Source of the DNA: Hyaloscypha bicolor E
Lineage: Eukaryota; Ascomycota; Leotiomycetes; Helotiales; Hyaloscyphaceae
Assembly: GCF_002865645.1 (NCBI RefSeq)
Contig: NW_020194691.1
Span: forward strand, 1,550,001 to 1,614,000
Reading direction: 5' to 3'
Length of the DNA stretch: 64,000 bases
Shown here one piece after another: positions 44,005 through 55,049 of this stretch (positions are counted from its first letter, which is position 1; every line of letters starts with the position of its first letter). The position numbers and the translations under genes were made by a program. Under the pieces are notes generated by a model, which made no database searches, was not told where the DNA came from, and saw nothing but the letters and a program-made list of their open reading frames with translations.

Positions 44005-45443
44005 TTATACAGAATTAAAATGCGCATTAGGTTCTGGCTTCGTATAGAAAACGCTTTCTAGAGCGTCTCGGATCTCAAATTCCTCCAAGACAGCGCCAAA
44101 CCTAAATCCCGTCGGCATTGGCACAAAGAAAGACAGTGAAAGACATACCCGTAACACCTGACTTTACCGCCCAGTTCTTGACACATATTCTCAAAGTCTT
44201 CGGTTCGTAATTCGGAGAATCTTGGATGCGCCAAGACCATACCCCATGCCATGACAGGAGTGATCTCGCCATCCAGGTTAAGTCTTTTGCTTAGGTCGAG
44301 TAGGTTTGCCAAATCTGGTTTTGAAAGATCCCATGTCTTCGGGGCATTGCCGTTCATATGGTTTGGGCCGTGTCCAAATGGTACTTCTGGGTTATTCTCG
44401 ACGAAGGGATCGGGGGGACAGGAGGCCATGAGAGCGTGACCACAAGGATCGCCTTCGGGTTCACTCGCTCGTTCGACAAGAAACTGCATATGATCCATAC
44501 AAGGGCGTTCGAGCCTGTGTGTTGTAAAGTTGCCGTTAGCTTCTAATGGGGAGGCGACAAGTATGCATTCGAAGGATCGCCGTACGTTAAGACGAAGTCA
44601 ATGCCTGCTTGATCATAGTCCACCCCTTGTTGAACCTGTTGTTGAGCTGTACTCCGGCCATGGCCATTCATGGAGAGATCAGGAGAAGCCGAGCCTAGGA
44701 AATTAGGATTCGAGTTGGCCTGGATTGGAGGTGGGCTGTACCCTTGGGATCCGGGCGCGTAGCTACCAGATATACTACCACTTGATGTATAACCAATACT
44801 GGGATTCTGCACAAGCTCATCTACCCCACCAGTGCCGCCCCATGGTATGCCATGTTGAGCAAGAAGTTGCTTCAATTGTCGGTTCTCCTCAGCGAGAGTT
44901 TCTTTGTCGCGCGAGACATTGCTAAAGTTCTCCTTCAACCGAAGAACTTCTTGCTCGAGGGCCTTGATATATAATTCCTTCCGCTCCCGGTGTGTCCTAC
45001 GCAACGTTAGCCATGCAGACTGCATGCGTCGCGTGCCTACTTGCCGTTGAGCTTGTCGGTTGAGTTCTTGTCTCCTTGTTAACGCAGGTTTGCTGTCGGG
45101 CTTCGGTCCTCTCCTCTTCGGCTGTTGGCCATCGACTGAGCGACGTCAGTGTGCGGCACATCGAGCTTGGGAGGGGTCACTCACCGCGAGTGTTCTTCTT
45201 CTCAGTCAAGTTCTTAAGGAATCCCAGACTCATGGAGAGGGGGCTCTTCCCGCTATCTGACTGGCCGCTCCCATATCCACTGCCTCCGGACTTGTTGCCA
45301 TATTGATCGGGGGGCGATGCCGCAGACATGGCTGCGGGACTGCGGGACGAGGCTGAGGTCTCCCAGGACTCAAGCGCAGGCGTCTGCTGGTCGCTCTGAT
45401 TTCCATTAGCCATGTTCTGCTGTCTGCTACGATGGTGATTCAT
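44005..45443 (-). CDS. bZIP transcription factor
   Basis: A nuclear DNA-binding regulator. Exons on the minus strand are 45185-45443, 45045-45135, 44559-44996, 44149-44514 and 44005-44101, totalling 1251 nt (416 aa). The basic region reads RRQELNRQAQRTHRERKE, matching N-x-x-A-Q-R-x-x-R-x-R-K, followed by a leucine zipper (ALEQEVLRLKENF...LAEENRQLKQLL). The N-terminus is Ser/Gly/Gln-rich with PKRRGPKPDSK as a likely nuclear signal. The C-terminal third carries a conserved Cys/His-containing segment (ERPCMDHMQFLVERA, HALMASCPPDP, WDLSKPDLANLLDLSKRL) resembling that of MeaB-type fungal bZIP proteins; the assignment to that group is tentative. The intron within the basic region must use a GC donor (GCAAGT, 44997-45044) to keep QAQRTHRE intact. 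The third intron has a weak GTCGCC donor. Confidence 0.88.
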
Positions 45444-46627
45444 GTCGTGGTTTGATAGGAGAGGGGAGGTTGGCCGTGGCTTCGCACGCCGGCTAATTTG
45501 GAATGCAGTGCATGACTTACCAGCAAAACGGTATTTGGGACCGACCGTCAGACTGCAGTTTGGGCTCGTTGAATGGTGGGTAGAAGCTCGCTCTGGGGAT
45601 GCGCGGGGGCGATTGAGGTATTTGGAATTGCGAGTTGGAGGCCTCAGGGAGAGTCCAGACGCTGGATGGGCTTGATCGTCGCAGGGATTGGATTCGAGGA
45701 TGGTTCAGCAAAGAAATCGGACGAAAACAGTGTGCAAGAATCAGGCGAAAGCAGCGTCGACAAAGTTTGCTCGGCGTGAAGTCTGCGGAATTGGAGAGCT
45801 GTTGGGTTGGTCTGCGATGAGCTCTGTCTAGTTGCTTCCTTGCTTCTCCGTGGGATATCGGCGTAAAAGTAGTCGAGCTCTAGTTGACACACACGACACC
45901 AAACATCCGGCTATGACCCCATTCCGAGAATTTGGGGCAGTGCAACGAGAAATGATCCCTACCTGGCTGAAAATCGAGATCTATCGTATTTGGTGATGAT
46001 GAGTAACGGCAGAGAGTTGGGTAAGCAGGTGGGGCGATGAATGGGTGATGAATGTGTGGTGAAGGGTGCGCTGTTGGGAGGTCGCGAATGAGAAGCAGCA
46101 GCGGCCGCCCGCGAAGCATTTCGGCTGATGCTCTAACTCGTGGACCCCGTGGTGTTTCGCACGCCTGCAGTTCCTGCTGCTTCACGCCTCCAACGCCATC
46201 CAACGCCCTCCCATCAGCGATGCCCAATTCGGGACGTGGTGCCCCGCCAGACCTCGACCAGTGCCGAGGACCCCCATGGACCCCCTTCACACAAACCTGG
46301 TCTTTGGGGAGCCTCATGCCGAGCGACCTCAGAATACGAGCGTCTTCTGCATCGCCGTTCGCTCAATACCAGAACCAGCAACCTTATATCAACGTAAGCG
46401 GAGGTGGCTCAGACAGCCAGACTCCCGTTGAACGGGCCAGAGGCAGCGGGGAAGAAGGGCCTGGCGGGAAGTGTGCCCAGTGAGGCCTGGTGGGACTAGC
46501 GAGGACTGACGGCCGTGCATGCTGCACATATGCGTGGGACCAACAGCACACAGGTCCTTACCGCTAGTTACACAGCACAACACCTTGGACCCTTCTTTCT
46601 CCTTATCCAGAAGGTCAACTCTCCATC
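45444..46627. other. Long divergent spacer between the bZIP and acyltransferase genes
   Basis: About 1.2 kb. Overlapping frames on both strands (for example 45880-46317 and 46052-46483) look like chance ORFs in GC-rich promoter sequence. A long 5' leader is plausible for the bZIP gene. Confidence 0.4.
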
Positions 46628-47583
46628 ATGGCCGCGGGAAAGTGGTTGACGGACCTGCGGGGTTTATTGATTGTCATACCATGGGCGCTCTCCCTAGTCG
46701 TCATGGACCTGACCCTCTCTTTCCTCCTACCAATCAGTTACCTTTTTCCTAATTGGGTTTACAACGCCTCGTCCTTCATCGCCTTTGCCAATTGGAACTG
46801 GATCCAATGCATCTTCGAGGTCTTCAACGGGGGGAAGATCACCATGTCTGGTGACGTGCTGCCAGAGGGTGAGTCTGCCATCGTCATTGCAAATCATGTA
46901 AGCTGGACGGACTTTTATATGATCCAGGCACTGGCTGTCCGGGCAGGTATGCTGGGCCGATGCCGCTGGTTTGCCAAAATCGAACTTCGATGGGTACCTC
47001 TACTGGGCTGGGGCATCTGGGCTATGGGTATGCCCATGGTGAGTCGCAAGTGGACAAAGGATAAGAAAGAGCTGGACCGTGTCTTTGCTGGCATCACGGT
47101 GAGAAAGTGGCCAACATGTAAGCGCAGCCCCGCAGCACTCTAAACCTGACTGCTAACCATCATCTAGGGCTTATCAGCTTCAGTGAAGCAACGAGATACA
47201 CACCAAAGAAGGCCGAGGCCGCCAGAGTATGGTGCAAAGAGAACGACAGACCGATGCCGAAACATCTCCTCTATCCCCGAACAAAGGGCTTCGTCACCAC
47301 GGTCCAACACCTGCGGAAGGCGAAGCACGTTGTGGCCGTGTACGATGTGACGATCGCATACCAACATAAGCATAAGTTTTTGGAGGCTCCAACGATATGG
47401 GAGTCCCTAAGTTGTCCCGTTTTGAGTGGGAAGAGAGGATCCAGAGTCCATGTCGATGTTAAGAGGATACCACTGGTGGACCTACCAGAAACAGATGCCG
47501 AGCTGGCAAAGTGGTTAGAGACAAGATGGATGAAAAAGGGGGGGTTCTTGGAGGGAAAGAGAGAGGAATGGTCGAGGTCCTGA
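46628..47583 (+). CDS. PlsC-type lysophospholipid/glycerolipid acyltransferase
   Basis: A membrane enzyme of the LPLAT/AGPAT superfamily, probably acylating lysophosphatidic acid or another lysophospholipid at the ER. Exon 1 is 46628-47117 and exon 2 is 47168-47583. The intron is 50 nt (GTAAGC...TCTAG), phase 1. The protein has 301 aa. The catalytic motif N-H-x4-D is NHVSWTD, and the second motif is FSEATRYTPKK, the counterpart of FPEGTR with Ala in place of Gly. A segment restored by splicing, KWPTWLISFSEATR, is typical of the fungal CST26/MUM3-like subgroup. An N-terminal hydrophobic helix (LLIVIPWALSLVVMDLTLSF) anchors the protein. The acyl acceptor cannot be told. Confidence 0.9.
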
Positions 47584-47919
47584 AGCCGGCCAATGAGGCT
47601 GAGCGTGCCAAGTGGTCACGTGCCTCGCGGCGCAACTGCAAGTTGAAGCTGTTAGCAGAAGCCTAAAATGCGACTGAGAGAGTTCTTTGTCTATCGGCCT
47701 TTGAGCGCACAATCTATCCCTAAATGTCGTTCCCAAAATTCAAATATAAAGAATAAAGAATAAAGAAACACTCAACCTCCAGCCCAAACCTCACTTCATT
47801 TCTCTCATTTCTTGTTGCTTCTCAATTCAATTACACATATCACTGGGAGAGAAGTCGCAACACCAATTGTGTTCTACTCCTAGTCCAAACTTGCCGGCAT
47901 ATATTTCACAACATTGAAC
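47584..47919. other. Intergenic region
   Basis: 336 bp with CT-rich leader sequence before the next ATG. Confidence 0.4.
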
Positions 47920-48459
47920 ATGCCATTCCACTCCCCATCCTTCCAATCAAACCTCATGCCTTCCTCCTCTCCGCTTTTGCCCCCACACGACACTTCCCGC
48001 CAAGCCCGTCCCTCCATGGACATCTCCTTCCTCGACCTCCCCTCCCCTTTTCATGCCACCTCCTTGTCCTTCACAGATTGCTCGCCACCAGTTTCCCCCT
48101 TCTCGCCTTCCCAATCGATACCGAGACTCACCTCCCAAAAGGGTAGATGTCAACGCTCTACAGTGTGGTGGAAACCAAACCGTCTGCCAAGAACTGACGA
48201 AGGAGTAGAGGAGGGGCTATTAACTCAAAGCAGCATGGGTAGTCTATCGGAGGAAGGGAGATGGACAGCGAGGAGGGTAGCGAGAGAGAGGGTTAGGGGA
48301 CCGCTTGAGGTGTTGGTGTTGTTTGGGGTAGCCATAGTGTTGATTGGGATTGTGGTTGTCTGCATACGGATGGGTGGGGTTGTAAAAGCGCCTGGGGAGC
48401 ATGGAGTGGAGACGGCTATGGGGATGATGGGAGAGATGGGGTTGGGGCCAAGGGTTTGA
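47920..48459 (+). CDS. Small Ser/Pro-rich single-pass membrane protein, unknown
   Basis: A single-exon frame of 179 aa from the ATG at 47920 (MPFHSPSFQS). Residues 1-80 are rich in Ser, Pro and Phe. A basic stretch (ARRVARERVRG) precedes one strong hydrophobic helix (LEVLVLFGVAIVLIGIVVVCI) and a Gly/Met-rich tail. The positive-inside pattern suggests a cytosolic N-terminus. There is no family I recognise. The CT-rich leader upstream and clean codon use support a real gene, but evidence is limited to that and the helix. Confidence 0.55.
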   Translation: MPFHSPSFQSNLMPSSSPLLPPHDTSRQARPSMDISFLDLPSPFHATSLSFTDCSPPVSPFSPSQSIPRLTSQKGRCQRSTVWWKPNRLPRTDEGVEEGLLTQSSMGSLSEEGRWTARRVARERVRGPLEVLVLFGVAIVLIGIVVVCIRMGGVVKAPGEHGVETAMGMMGEMGLGPRV

Positions 48460-48868
48460 GTGAGTGAGGTGGGAGGATGGGCGATCAGGAAGGAGGGGCC
48501 GGTCATGAATTCAATCAAAGTAACGCTGATTTTGCTTTCTTCTCAATATTTGAGCTGTTTTTCATGATCTATCACCAAACATCTTGAATCAACATGGATG
48601 GCAACTTCTCTCATTATCCCAATGTTTATACGGGAAGCATTTATCGAGTTGGACATACTCGGATCCCGAATCTAGCTGTCCGTTTTGGGAAAGCGATTTG
48701 AACAGCTCTCTGAGCTGAAAAGCTGGATGCAGCAATGTATTAAATGGTATCCTGTCGCGTAAAATTCCTTTCTTGACCAGCTTAAGATACAACTTGTGCA
48801 TATATATTTGTGCCAATCAATTCAACCGTAGCCGTGATCATCAAGTCATAACCGCTCCTTCACATGCT
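48460..48868. other. Convergent intergenic region
   Basis: 409 bp, no other content seen. Confidence 0.45.
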
Positions 48869-50629
48869 TTACACCACGCTACTTGTCGACGTTTGCAGCA
48901 CCTCAACCTCCTCCAACTCAACCCCTTCATCCCTCTTCCCATTCTCCTCCCTCACCTCCTCAAACCCCCACCATCCCGTCTTCTCTTCCTTCTTTGCATA
49001 TTTCCCCCTTACCCCATTCAGCCACCCACTCACCCCGGGATACGCAAACGGAATTAGCACAACCAGCACCGTGAGCGGCAGCGCCACAGCCCACAACATC
49101 CAGAAATTCCTCGCGCCAGGACCGTACTGCGTCTGTATTCCCAGTACCGTAGCGACTGTCTCAGAAGGCAGGAAGATTGTAGCGACGAGCGTGAGGAACG
49201 AGATTCCCCTGTTCTCACGCAAGCTTTGGCGCCCTTCGCTGATAGCAACGAGGGCCATGAGGAGACTGATATCCTTCTCGATTCGGGAGATGGTGATGCC
49301 CATGTTGGCAAGGACGTACTTGAAGTCCTCTTCGAGGTCATGAGCATATCGTTCGGCGAATGTGGCATCGCCGGTATTTCCCTGTGATGTTGTTTTCGCG
49401 GAAGGCCACAAGGCCTGGCCCCGTTTTTCACACTGCGAGGCAGCTTCTACCACTAGTTCGTGGTCTTTGTTGCAGCGCCTGCGGATCCTGTAGAGCTCTT
49501 TGAGGTGCTGCTCTAATTCCTGAAATGTCGGTTCTTTGTTTTCGAGGTGGCGTTCGATATTCGCCAGCTCGCGTTTGACGTATTCGTCCACAACGACCCA
49601 TTCTGAAGCAATGATTCTGTAGCCTTCGTACAAGGCGAGAAAAGTATTTGTGGCGCATGTGTTGATGTACGTCTCGTCTTTGAAACATCGTTGCTTCAGG
49701 GAAGAGCAGAATGCTTTTTTAAAACTCTGCCGGATCGCGTCGCCGTCGAATTCATCGTCCCCGTTGGGTCGTAGGTTGGGGTTGCGGTACTCCGGCGGGC
49801 CTAAGACGCCGTACTTTCCTCTCAGTTGAAACGGTCTATCGAGTAACATTATCGCTGTAGAGGTAAGCACATGGCCCAATCGACCTGACTTGGTAAACGT
49901 ACCTATCCAGCCGTTGCAGTTCATTTTCTTCTTGCACCATACACTAAAACATTGTCTTGTAAATGCAATTGGAGGGAAGTTGTCCTCTGGCCCCGTGATT
50001 GGCTGTAATCTCCCTGCCGAATGGCCAAGTCTTGTGTTCTTCATATCCGGCCATATCACACTGCGCGCACGTATGCTGGCATCATCTTCTTCGTAAAGCT
50101 CCCGAGTTGACACGTATCGTAGCAACAGGAAGTCCTCTGCATTCCTGGTTGAAGGAAGTGAAGTCAGTCTCTCTGGCACCTTCTCACGCATCTGGTACCA
50201 TGAAAGAACATTTGTGTATTGTGCAAAGAACTGCGGGTCGATATCGTAATACCCACCTAAGAGGGTAAGAGTGTCCGAGCAGATATTTTCAATAATGATC
50301 AATTGAGACGATGGAGAATTATCCGCCAGGGATGGCAACCGTCCAACGAGATCATGTGGGTTCTGCAAATCTGTAATTGAGAATTCTGATGAAAGGTCTC
50401 CCTCTCCAGGTATGTTGACTATCGATATATCCGGGGGGATGTTACAAGCTGCACCTTCTTCGAGTATCTTTTGCAAAGCGCCAGTGGAGAAATGACACGA
50501 ATATCCATTTTCGATGAATTTCCCCAAAGATTCCAACCCAGGCCAAGGGGTAATCGTGTACTTCGACAATCGTTTTATCCGTTCGCGATACCTGTTTCTA
50601 ATCTCATGTGATTGAATTGTAGATGCCAT
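48869..50629 (-). CDS. CorA-like Mg2+ transporter-family membrane protein
   Basis: Resembles fungal CorA-like proteins with a large soluble N-terminal domain. Start is ATG at 50629 (MASTIQSHEIRNRYRERI); an upstream in-frame ATG at 50680 gives an unlikely leader. A 48-nt intron (49855-49902, GTACGT...CTACAG) is in phase and leaves 570 aa. The soluble part includes SWYQMREKVPERLTSLPS and a long helical stalk (ELEQHLKELYRIRRRCNKDHE). ISRIEKDISLLMALVAISEGRQS leads into two membrane helices: FLTLVATIFLPSETVATVLGI and FWMLWAVALPLTVLVVLIPF. The GMN motif expected between the helices is not present (VLGIQTQYGPG), so ion transport is uncertain. The family includes proteins of unknown function enriched in filamentous ascomycetes. 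Confidence 0.87.
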   Translation of the reverse strand: MASTIQSHEIRNRYRERIKRLSKYTITPWPGLESLGKFIENGYSCHFSTGALQKILEEGAACNIPPDISIVNIPGEGDLSSEFSITDLQNPHDLVGRLPSLADNSPSSQLIIIENICSDTLTLLGGYYDIDPQFFAQYTNVLSWYQMREKVPERLTSLPSTRNAEDFLLLRYVSTRELYEEDDASIRARSVIWPDMKNTRLGHSAGRLQPITGPEDNFPPIAFTRQCFSVWCKKKMNCNGWIGTFTKSGRLGHVLTSTAIMLLDRPFQLRGKYGVLGPPEYRNPNLRPNGDDEFDGDAIRQSFKKAFCSSLKQRCFKDETYINTCATNTFLALYEGYRIIASEWVVVDEYVKRELANIERHLENKEPTFQELEQHLKELYRIRRRCNKDHELVVEAASQCEKRGQALWPSAKTTSQGNTGDATFAERYAHDLEEDFKYVLANMGITISRIEKDISLLMALVAISEGRQSLRENRGISFLTLVATIFLPSETVATVLGIQTQYGPGARNFWMLWAVALPLTVLVVLIPFAYPGVSGWLNGVRGKYAKKEEKTGWWGFEEVREENGKRDEGVELEEVEVLQTSTSSVV

Positions 50630-51933
50630 CCTTGTAGCGGCCACCGCTCTCGATGCAAGTAAAAAAAAATAGCAAAACACAATTGAAAACTAGTCACCGA
50701 TGATCTTGGGCTTCGAACTTAATGTATGCCCTATTAGAAAGCATTATATAGGACGGGACGTGGGCGTGGCTGAAAAGAGATAAAATCGATAAGCCGATAT
50801 GCAGCCACAGCAAGCAGGCTACCGAATTGTCCATGCGAAGAACGACTGAGGCCCTCTGGCGCTTCTGAACGTGATTTTGACTGGACAACGACTTTCTCGT
50901 CCACACCCTTCTTGTGTAACACTTCCAAGGGCAGCCAATTCAATAAATAAGTACTGACAAAGGCGGTGTGCAGAATAGTTTCCCGTCCCCCACACTCACA
51001 GCCGCGACAAGTCTGCAGGTGGAGAAAGGCGCCAACTAGTCACGTGGACGTGGAAGCCGGGATTCGTTGACAAGATAAAACGCATCAATCAGCTTGAAAT
51101 ATCGAAGGCCATATGAAAAATTCACGACATCATAGCCTTGGAGTCTTGCTTCTCTTATCCCAGTTTCAGCATAGTCACCCTTTCTCACTTCAACTTCCGA
51201 GAGCTTTTCACCGATGAAGCCTTACTTTCAAGGGAGATTGAGAAATTGTTCCAACCGCAGGAGGTTGTATTCATTCAAACCGCATGCGTTTGACGAACTG
51301 AACGATATGGTTGAACGGGTATTGGTTAGGAAAGGGGTTGAGAGGTGTCATTTGCTGCTGTTATCGCCCTGCCCAGCTACAGACTATTCACTCTGTACCG
51401 CCGGGAATCACTTGACATTCATCTATGCTCAGATTTAGTCGCACATTTAGCCCCTAGCGCCGCTCTCCATGGCTCGATACTCGGTGAGCTATTGAGGAGA
51501 GGGTTGAGTCCTATAACACCCCTAAATAGAAAATTGTGATATAAAGTAACGCGTAACCTTAAAGTAAGCATAAGAAAAAGTGACCAATCATTCTTTATAG
51601 ACTGCAAGGCTGGGCGTAGGTTGTGAGTTAGAGTGGGAACTACGCCACGGCATACGCGGACGATGATTCTCAGCCTTGCTGCGTCCTACGCGCACCCCTC
51701 CACGTCACCACCAATATGGCAAGAAAATTTCACCACCCTCTTTAATTTTCATGATGTCTTGAATTGTGCATCCTTCCTAGGTGTTTGATCGTCTTGATGC
51801 ATGCAATAATCTAATGTCTTGTTAATTAATTCAATTCGAACCTCTTGAGGACATACCTTGCTTCGACCAATCAGCATCCAGCAAACCTCGACTTAGCACC
51901 ACCATCTTCTAAACACAATGAAGCATCAAAATC
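50630..51933. other. Intergenic region between CorA-like and HET genes
   Basis: 1.3 kb. Short frames at 51214-51539 and 50694-50943 have no domain content. No RNA gene is recognised. Confidence 0.45.
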
Positions 51934-54396
51934 ATGGGAGTTTCTTACAGCGCACTCCGTGAAAAGGATGAGATCCGTCTCCTTCGAATCGAACCCGGCA
52001 CTGGCTCCGCACAGGTGAAATGCAGCCTCGTTCACGCTCGACTCCGTGAAAGTCCAACATACGACGCCGTTTCGTACATGTGGGGACTCGACCACGGCCC
52101 CGGGAGTACTAAAACTACCCTGCTGGCCATAGACGGCGGTCGGACAATGGAGGTGCAAGAGAATTTGGGGAGCGCGCTGAGATATCTGCGGCTGCGAGAT
52201 AAGGCCAGGGTGCTGTGGGTTGATGCGATTTGTATTAACCAGGCAGATCCTACAGAGAGAGGACATCAGGTTGCGCAGATGGGGATGATTTATTCGCAAG
52301 CAACGACTGTGAGAGTTTGGCTCGGTTTGCCGGATGAACTTTCCCCAAAAGCTTTCCGATTTCTGGAGAATCCGGGAACAATCAGGAGGATGAAGGAGGG
52401 AATAATTGAGTTGGATGGTTGGGAGGCGGTTGCGAGTTTGTGTAAGAGAGAGTATTGGGATCGGCTGTGGATTATCCAGGAGTTGGTTCTCGCGGCTCGA
52501 ATCGAGATCCATTGTGGTGTGAGAGTGCTGCCGTGGGAGCTTTTCAGTAATGCGCTCTTTGCTTTGGAGGCAGGACTCCAGGCATTCGCATGCGTTTTGA
52601 CTCCGTTTCGAGCAGGCGCTATTATAGCGAGAGTCGTGGACTCCGCAGCTATGAAGATCTGTCGACAAAGGCGTGCCCATACGGAGAGCGGCCCAGTAAC
52701 AGAACTTGCTTCCCTCCTGTCTTTGTTGTGGATCCATAAAGACGCCAAGTGCGTGGACATCAGAGACAAAGTATTCGGTATGCATAGTTTTGCTCCTGAA
52801 TGCTGCAGACTGTGTGTACCAGTCGACTATACATGCTCCGCTTACACATTGTGCCAGAGGCTGTTGGAACATGATATCCATTTCCATTCCGATGGGAGAC
52901 GCAATGGTGGCAGGGATAGACTTGTTCGTCAGTCACTGAACCTTCATGGCCTCATTGTGAAGGGCGCGTTGAATCAGATTCATTCGAAGAACTCCTTTGA
53001 AGTTGGAAGTCCGGACTTAGAAGCAGAAATCCAAGAAGGAATACCAAGTTCTCAGACGCCAAGTCCGATCATTGTTCTCGGGAATGAGTTAGGACGAGTC
53101 GCCTTTGTCACAGCTCCGCTGAAGCCCTTATTCGTCGAAGATGGATCCTTAATTGTACCACGTGCAATGGTTGATTCGTTCCAGGAGATGAGATTCGGAT
53201 TCGAGGAGAGCGAAACGCCGGCCTTGACGACCCGGATAACAAGAGCCCTCCGACAAATTTGGAGGAACAACGAAATGGATATACTTTCGAGGCCAGGAAA
53301 TAAAACAGCGCCGATCTTGGAAATGGTGGATCTGCACCGCCCAGAGCTGCAGGATGACCCCGCTATCCATGGCCTGCAGACATTTATGAAGTTTTGCTGC
53401 GAATTCCTCCGAGCATCAGACTTCTTGGGCGCTAATCCACAGTATGGAGATTGCCAAATGTATCTGGCAAGAGCTGGAATCGAAGATGGGTTCAGCTGGA
53501 AGGTCGGGTTTGCTCCGGTAGGAACGGAAGTTGGAGATTCGGTGTGCAGCTTCAAGGATACAAATATCATTGCCATTGTGCGCAACATTGGTGGTGATCA
53601 TACCATGGTTGGCCAAGGCTCGACATTAGCTCCTCCACAATCGAAATCAGCGCCCCAGACCGGTAATGTTGTGAATATTCAATTTGATCTTTCGAGACTT
53701 CAAATGTTTAGCAGAATTCATCAACCATTTGAATTACCCGATTACCGCGTTGCCTTACTTATGCCACCAAAGTCGACCAACAGATCTCGTGGCCTTCTGG
53801 TCGAGAGGAGAAATCCTACAGAAGTGTCGCCTAGCTCAAAAGGACAACATGTTTCCACTACATCATCTCACAACAACACCGAACTAGGACAACCACAGAA
53901 CGGTAAAGAAAGGCCCAGTTCTTCTCCAGAGGCTTCCGACTCTTCAAGGAGGAAGGGAAAGCAACCTGCAAGAACGTACTCGTGTCTAAGGTGCAGAGCA
54001 ACCTTTGAGACCTCAAGGGACAATCTCATTCATGCGGCTACGTGGTCGCATCAGCAATGCAATAAGTGTCAACGATGGAAATCATGGCAGTCGAGTACTT
54101 CGACCACATCGACAACACCAATTTGCGCCCAGTGCAGTGTAGAAGATACGGGCTATGTTTTTGATCTGCCAGGCAGGCCCCGGGAGGCAGCACGGATTTC
54201 TTGGCAGACAGATGCCCTCAGCGATCGGACAGACGACGGTTTCCGAGATTCTATCATCACCCAGTCAGATGACATGTCATCCAGTGCCACGACAGTATCA
54301 GAAATAATAACGGAGTGTTCTGACGAGACCTATACGAATATCAGGGAAATATGGAGGTCATGTATGCTTGCAAATGACGGGCCATTCTTCCGATGA
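51934..54396 (+). CDS. HET-domain protein with C-terminal cysteine pairs
   Basis: Heterokaryon-incompatibility (HET) domain proteins trigger cell death when incompatible hyphae fuse, or act in related immune-like responses. A single frame of 820 aa. The HET domain spans about residues 43-200: YDAVSYMWG at 43-51, LWVDAICINQAD at 94-105, then VAQMGMIYSQA and REYWDRLWIIQEL. The middle is typical HET C-terminal sequence (KVFGMHSFAP-like). After about residue 680 come CLRCRATFETSRDN...HAATWSH, CNKCQRW and ICAQC, giving three C-x2-C pairs and two histidines, likely zinc-binding. A possible alternative 3' end uses GTATGC at about 54362 spliced to an AG at about 54419, reading on to a stop at 54523-54525 with a Gly/Ser-rich tail. 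Confidence 0.88.
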   Translation: MGVSYSALREKDEIRLLRIEPGTGSAQVKCSLVHARLRESPTYDAVSYMWGLDHGPGSTKTTLLAIDGGRTMEVQENLGSALRYLRLRDKARVLWVDAICINQADPTERGHQVAQMGMIYSQATTVRVWLGLPDELSPKAFRFLENPGTIRRMKEGIIELDGWEAVASLCKREYWDRLWIIQELVLAARIEIHCGVRVLPWELFSNALFALEAGLQAFACVLTPFRAGAIIARVVDSAAMKICRQRRAHTESGPVTELASLLSLLWIHKDAKCVDIRDKVFGMHSFAPECCRLCVPVDYTCSAYTLCQRLLEHDIHFHSDGRRNGGRDRLVRQSLNLHGLIVKGALNQIHSKNSFEVGSPDLEAEIQEGIPSSQTPSPIIVLGNELGRVAFVTAPLKPLFVEDGSLIVPRAMVDSFQEMRFGFEESETPALTTRITRALRQIWRNNEMDILSRPGNKTAPILEMVDLHRPELQDDPAIHGLQTFMKFCCEFLRASDFLGANPQYGDCQMYLARAGIEDGFSWKVGFAPVGTEVGDSVCSFKDTNIIAIVRNIGGDHTMVGQGSTLAPPQSKSAPQTGNVVNIQFDLSRLQMFSRIHQPFELPDYRVALLMPPKSTNRSRGLLVERRNPTEVSPSSKGQHVSTTSSHNNTELGQPQNGKERPSSSPEASDSSRRKGKQPARTYSCLRCRATFETSRDNLIHAATWSHQQCNKCQRWKSWQSSTSTTSTTPICAQCSVEDTGYVFDLPGRPREAARISWQTDALSDRTDDGFRDSIITQSDDMSSSATTVSEIITECSDETYTNIREIWRSCMLANDGPFFR

Positions 54397-55049
54397 AAAC
54401 CCAAGACTTGTTGGTCAGATGGGAATGGAGGCAAAAGCAGAGGATCGAGCTTGTACGAGGGTCAGCGAGGACAAAGAAGCTCCAGATATGAAGCAAATAA
54501 GAACGGAGGCTCGTCTTTGGGATAAGGCAACTCTGGCCCGCTCTGGGCAGTCACTCTCACATCACTCATCCGGCGATGAAGGTGCAGCAACGGCCTGGAC
54601 CACAGTTCGATGGCCTTCAAGGCATCGTGCATGCAGGCTTGCACAGCCTCACAGCTCCTGCTGCAAGTACAGGCTCTCGTAGCAGGCCTCATGTTGGGAC
54701 TGCTATCGTCAGCAAAACATGACAAGATATCTGAGGGTCTGAGGAAGATAGATCAAGGACTCCACATTTACAGTACTGTACAAGGGAGACCGTCGAATAG
54801 AGGTACACAAAGCAAAATATATGAGCAATAAAACTCTTGTGCATCTTCCCACTATGCAAAGTTTACGTGTGTATGCGAGCATGGCGATTGAGAAAGTTGA
54901 AATCAAGTCTCAGGGGGCGAACACTCGAATGAGGACGTGGTCACATGACATACAAATTGACAGGGGCCCACCAACCCACCCCGCTAAACTCCCACAGAAA
55001 TATTTGCGAACCACGAAACCCACGAACTTCCCCAAAACACGTCGCAACC
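54397..55049. other. Intergenic region between HET and eIF3d genes
   Basis: 653 bp. The first 300 bases have coding-like composition in mixed frames (for example 54610-54831) and might belong to an alternative 3' end of the HET gene. I cannot assemble a single frame. Confidence 0.35.

Noticed and set aside
46052..46483. Pro/Ser-rich frame in the bZIP-acyltransferase spacer
   Set aside because: Competing frame on the opposite strand of equal length; composition reflects GC-rich promoter DNA.
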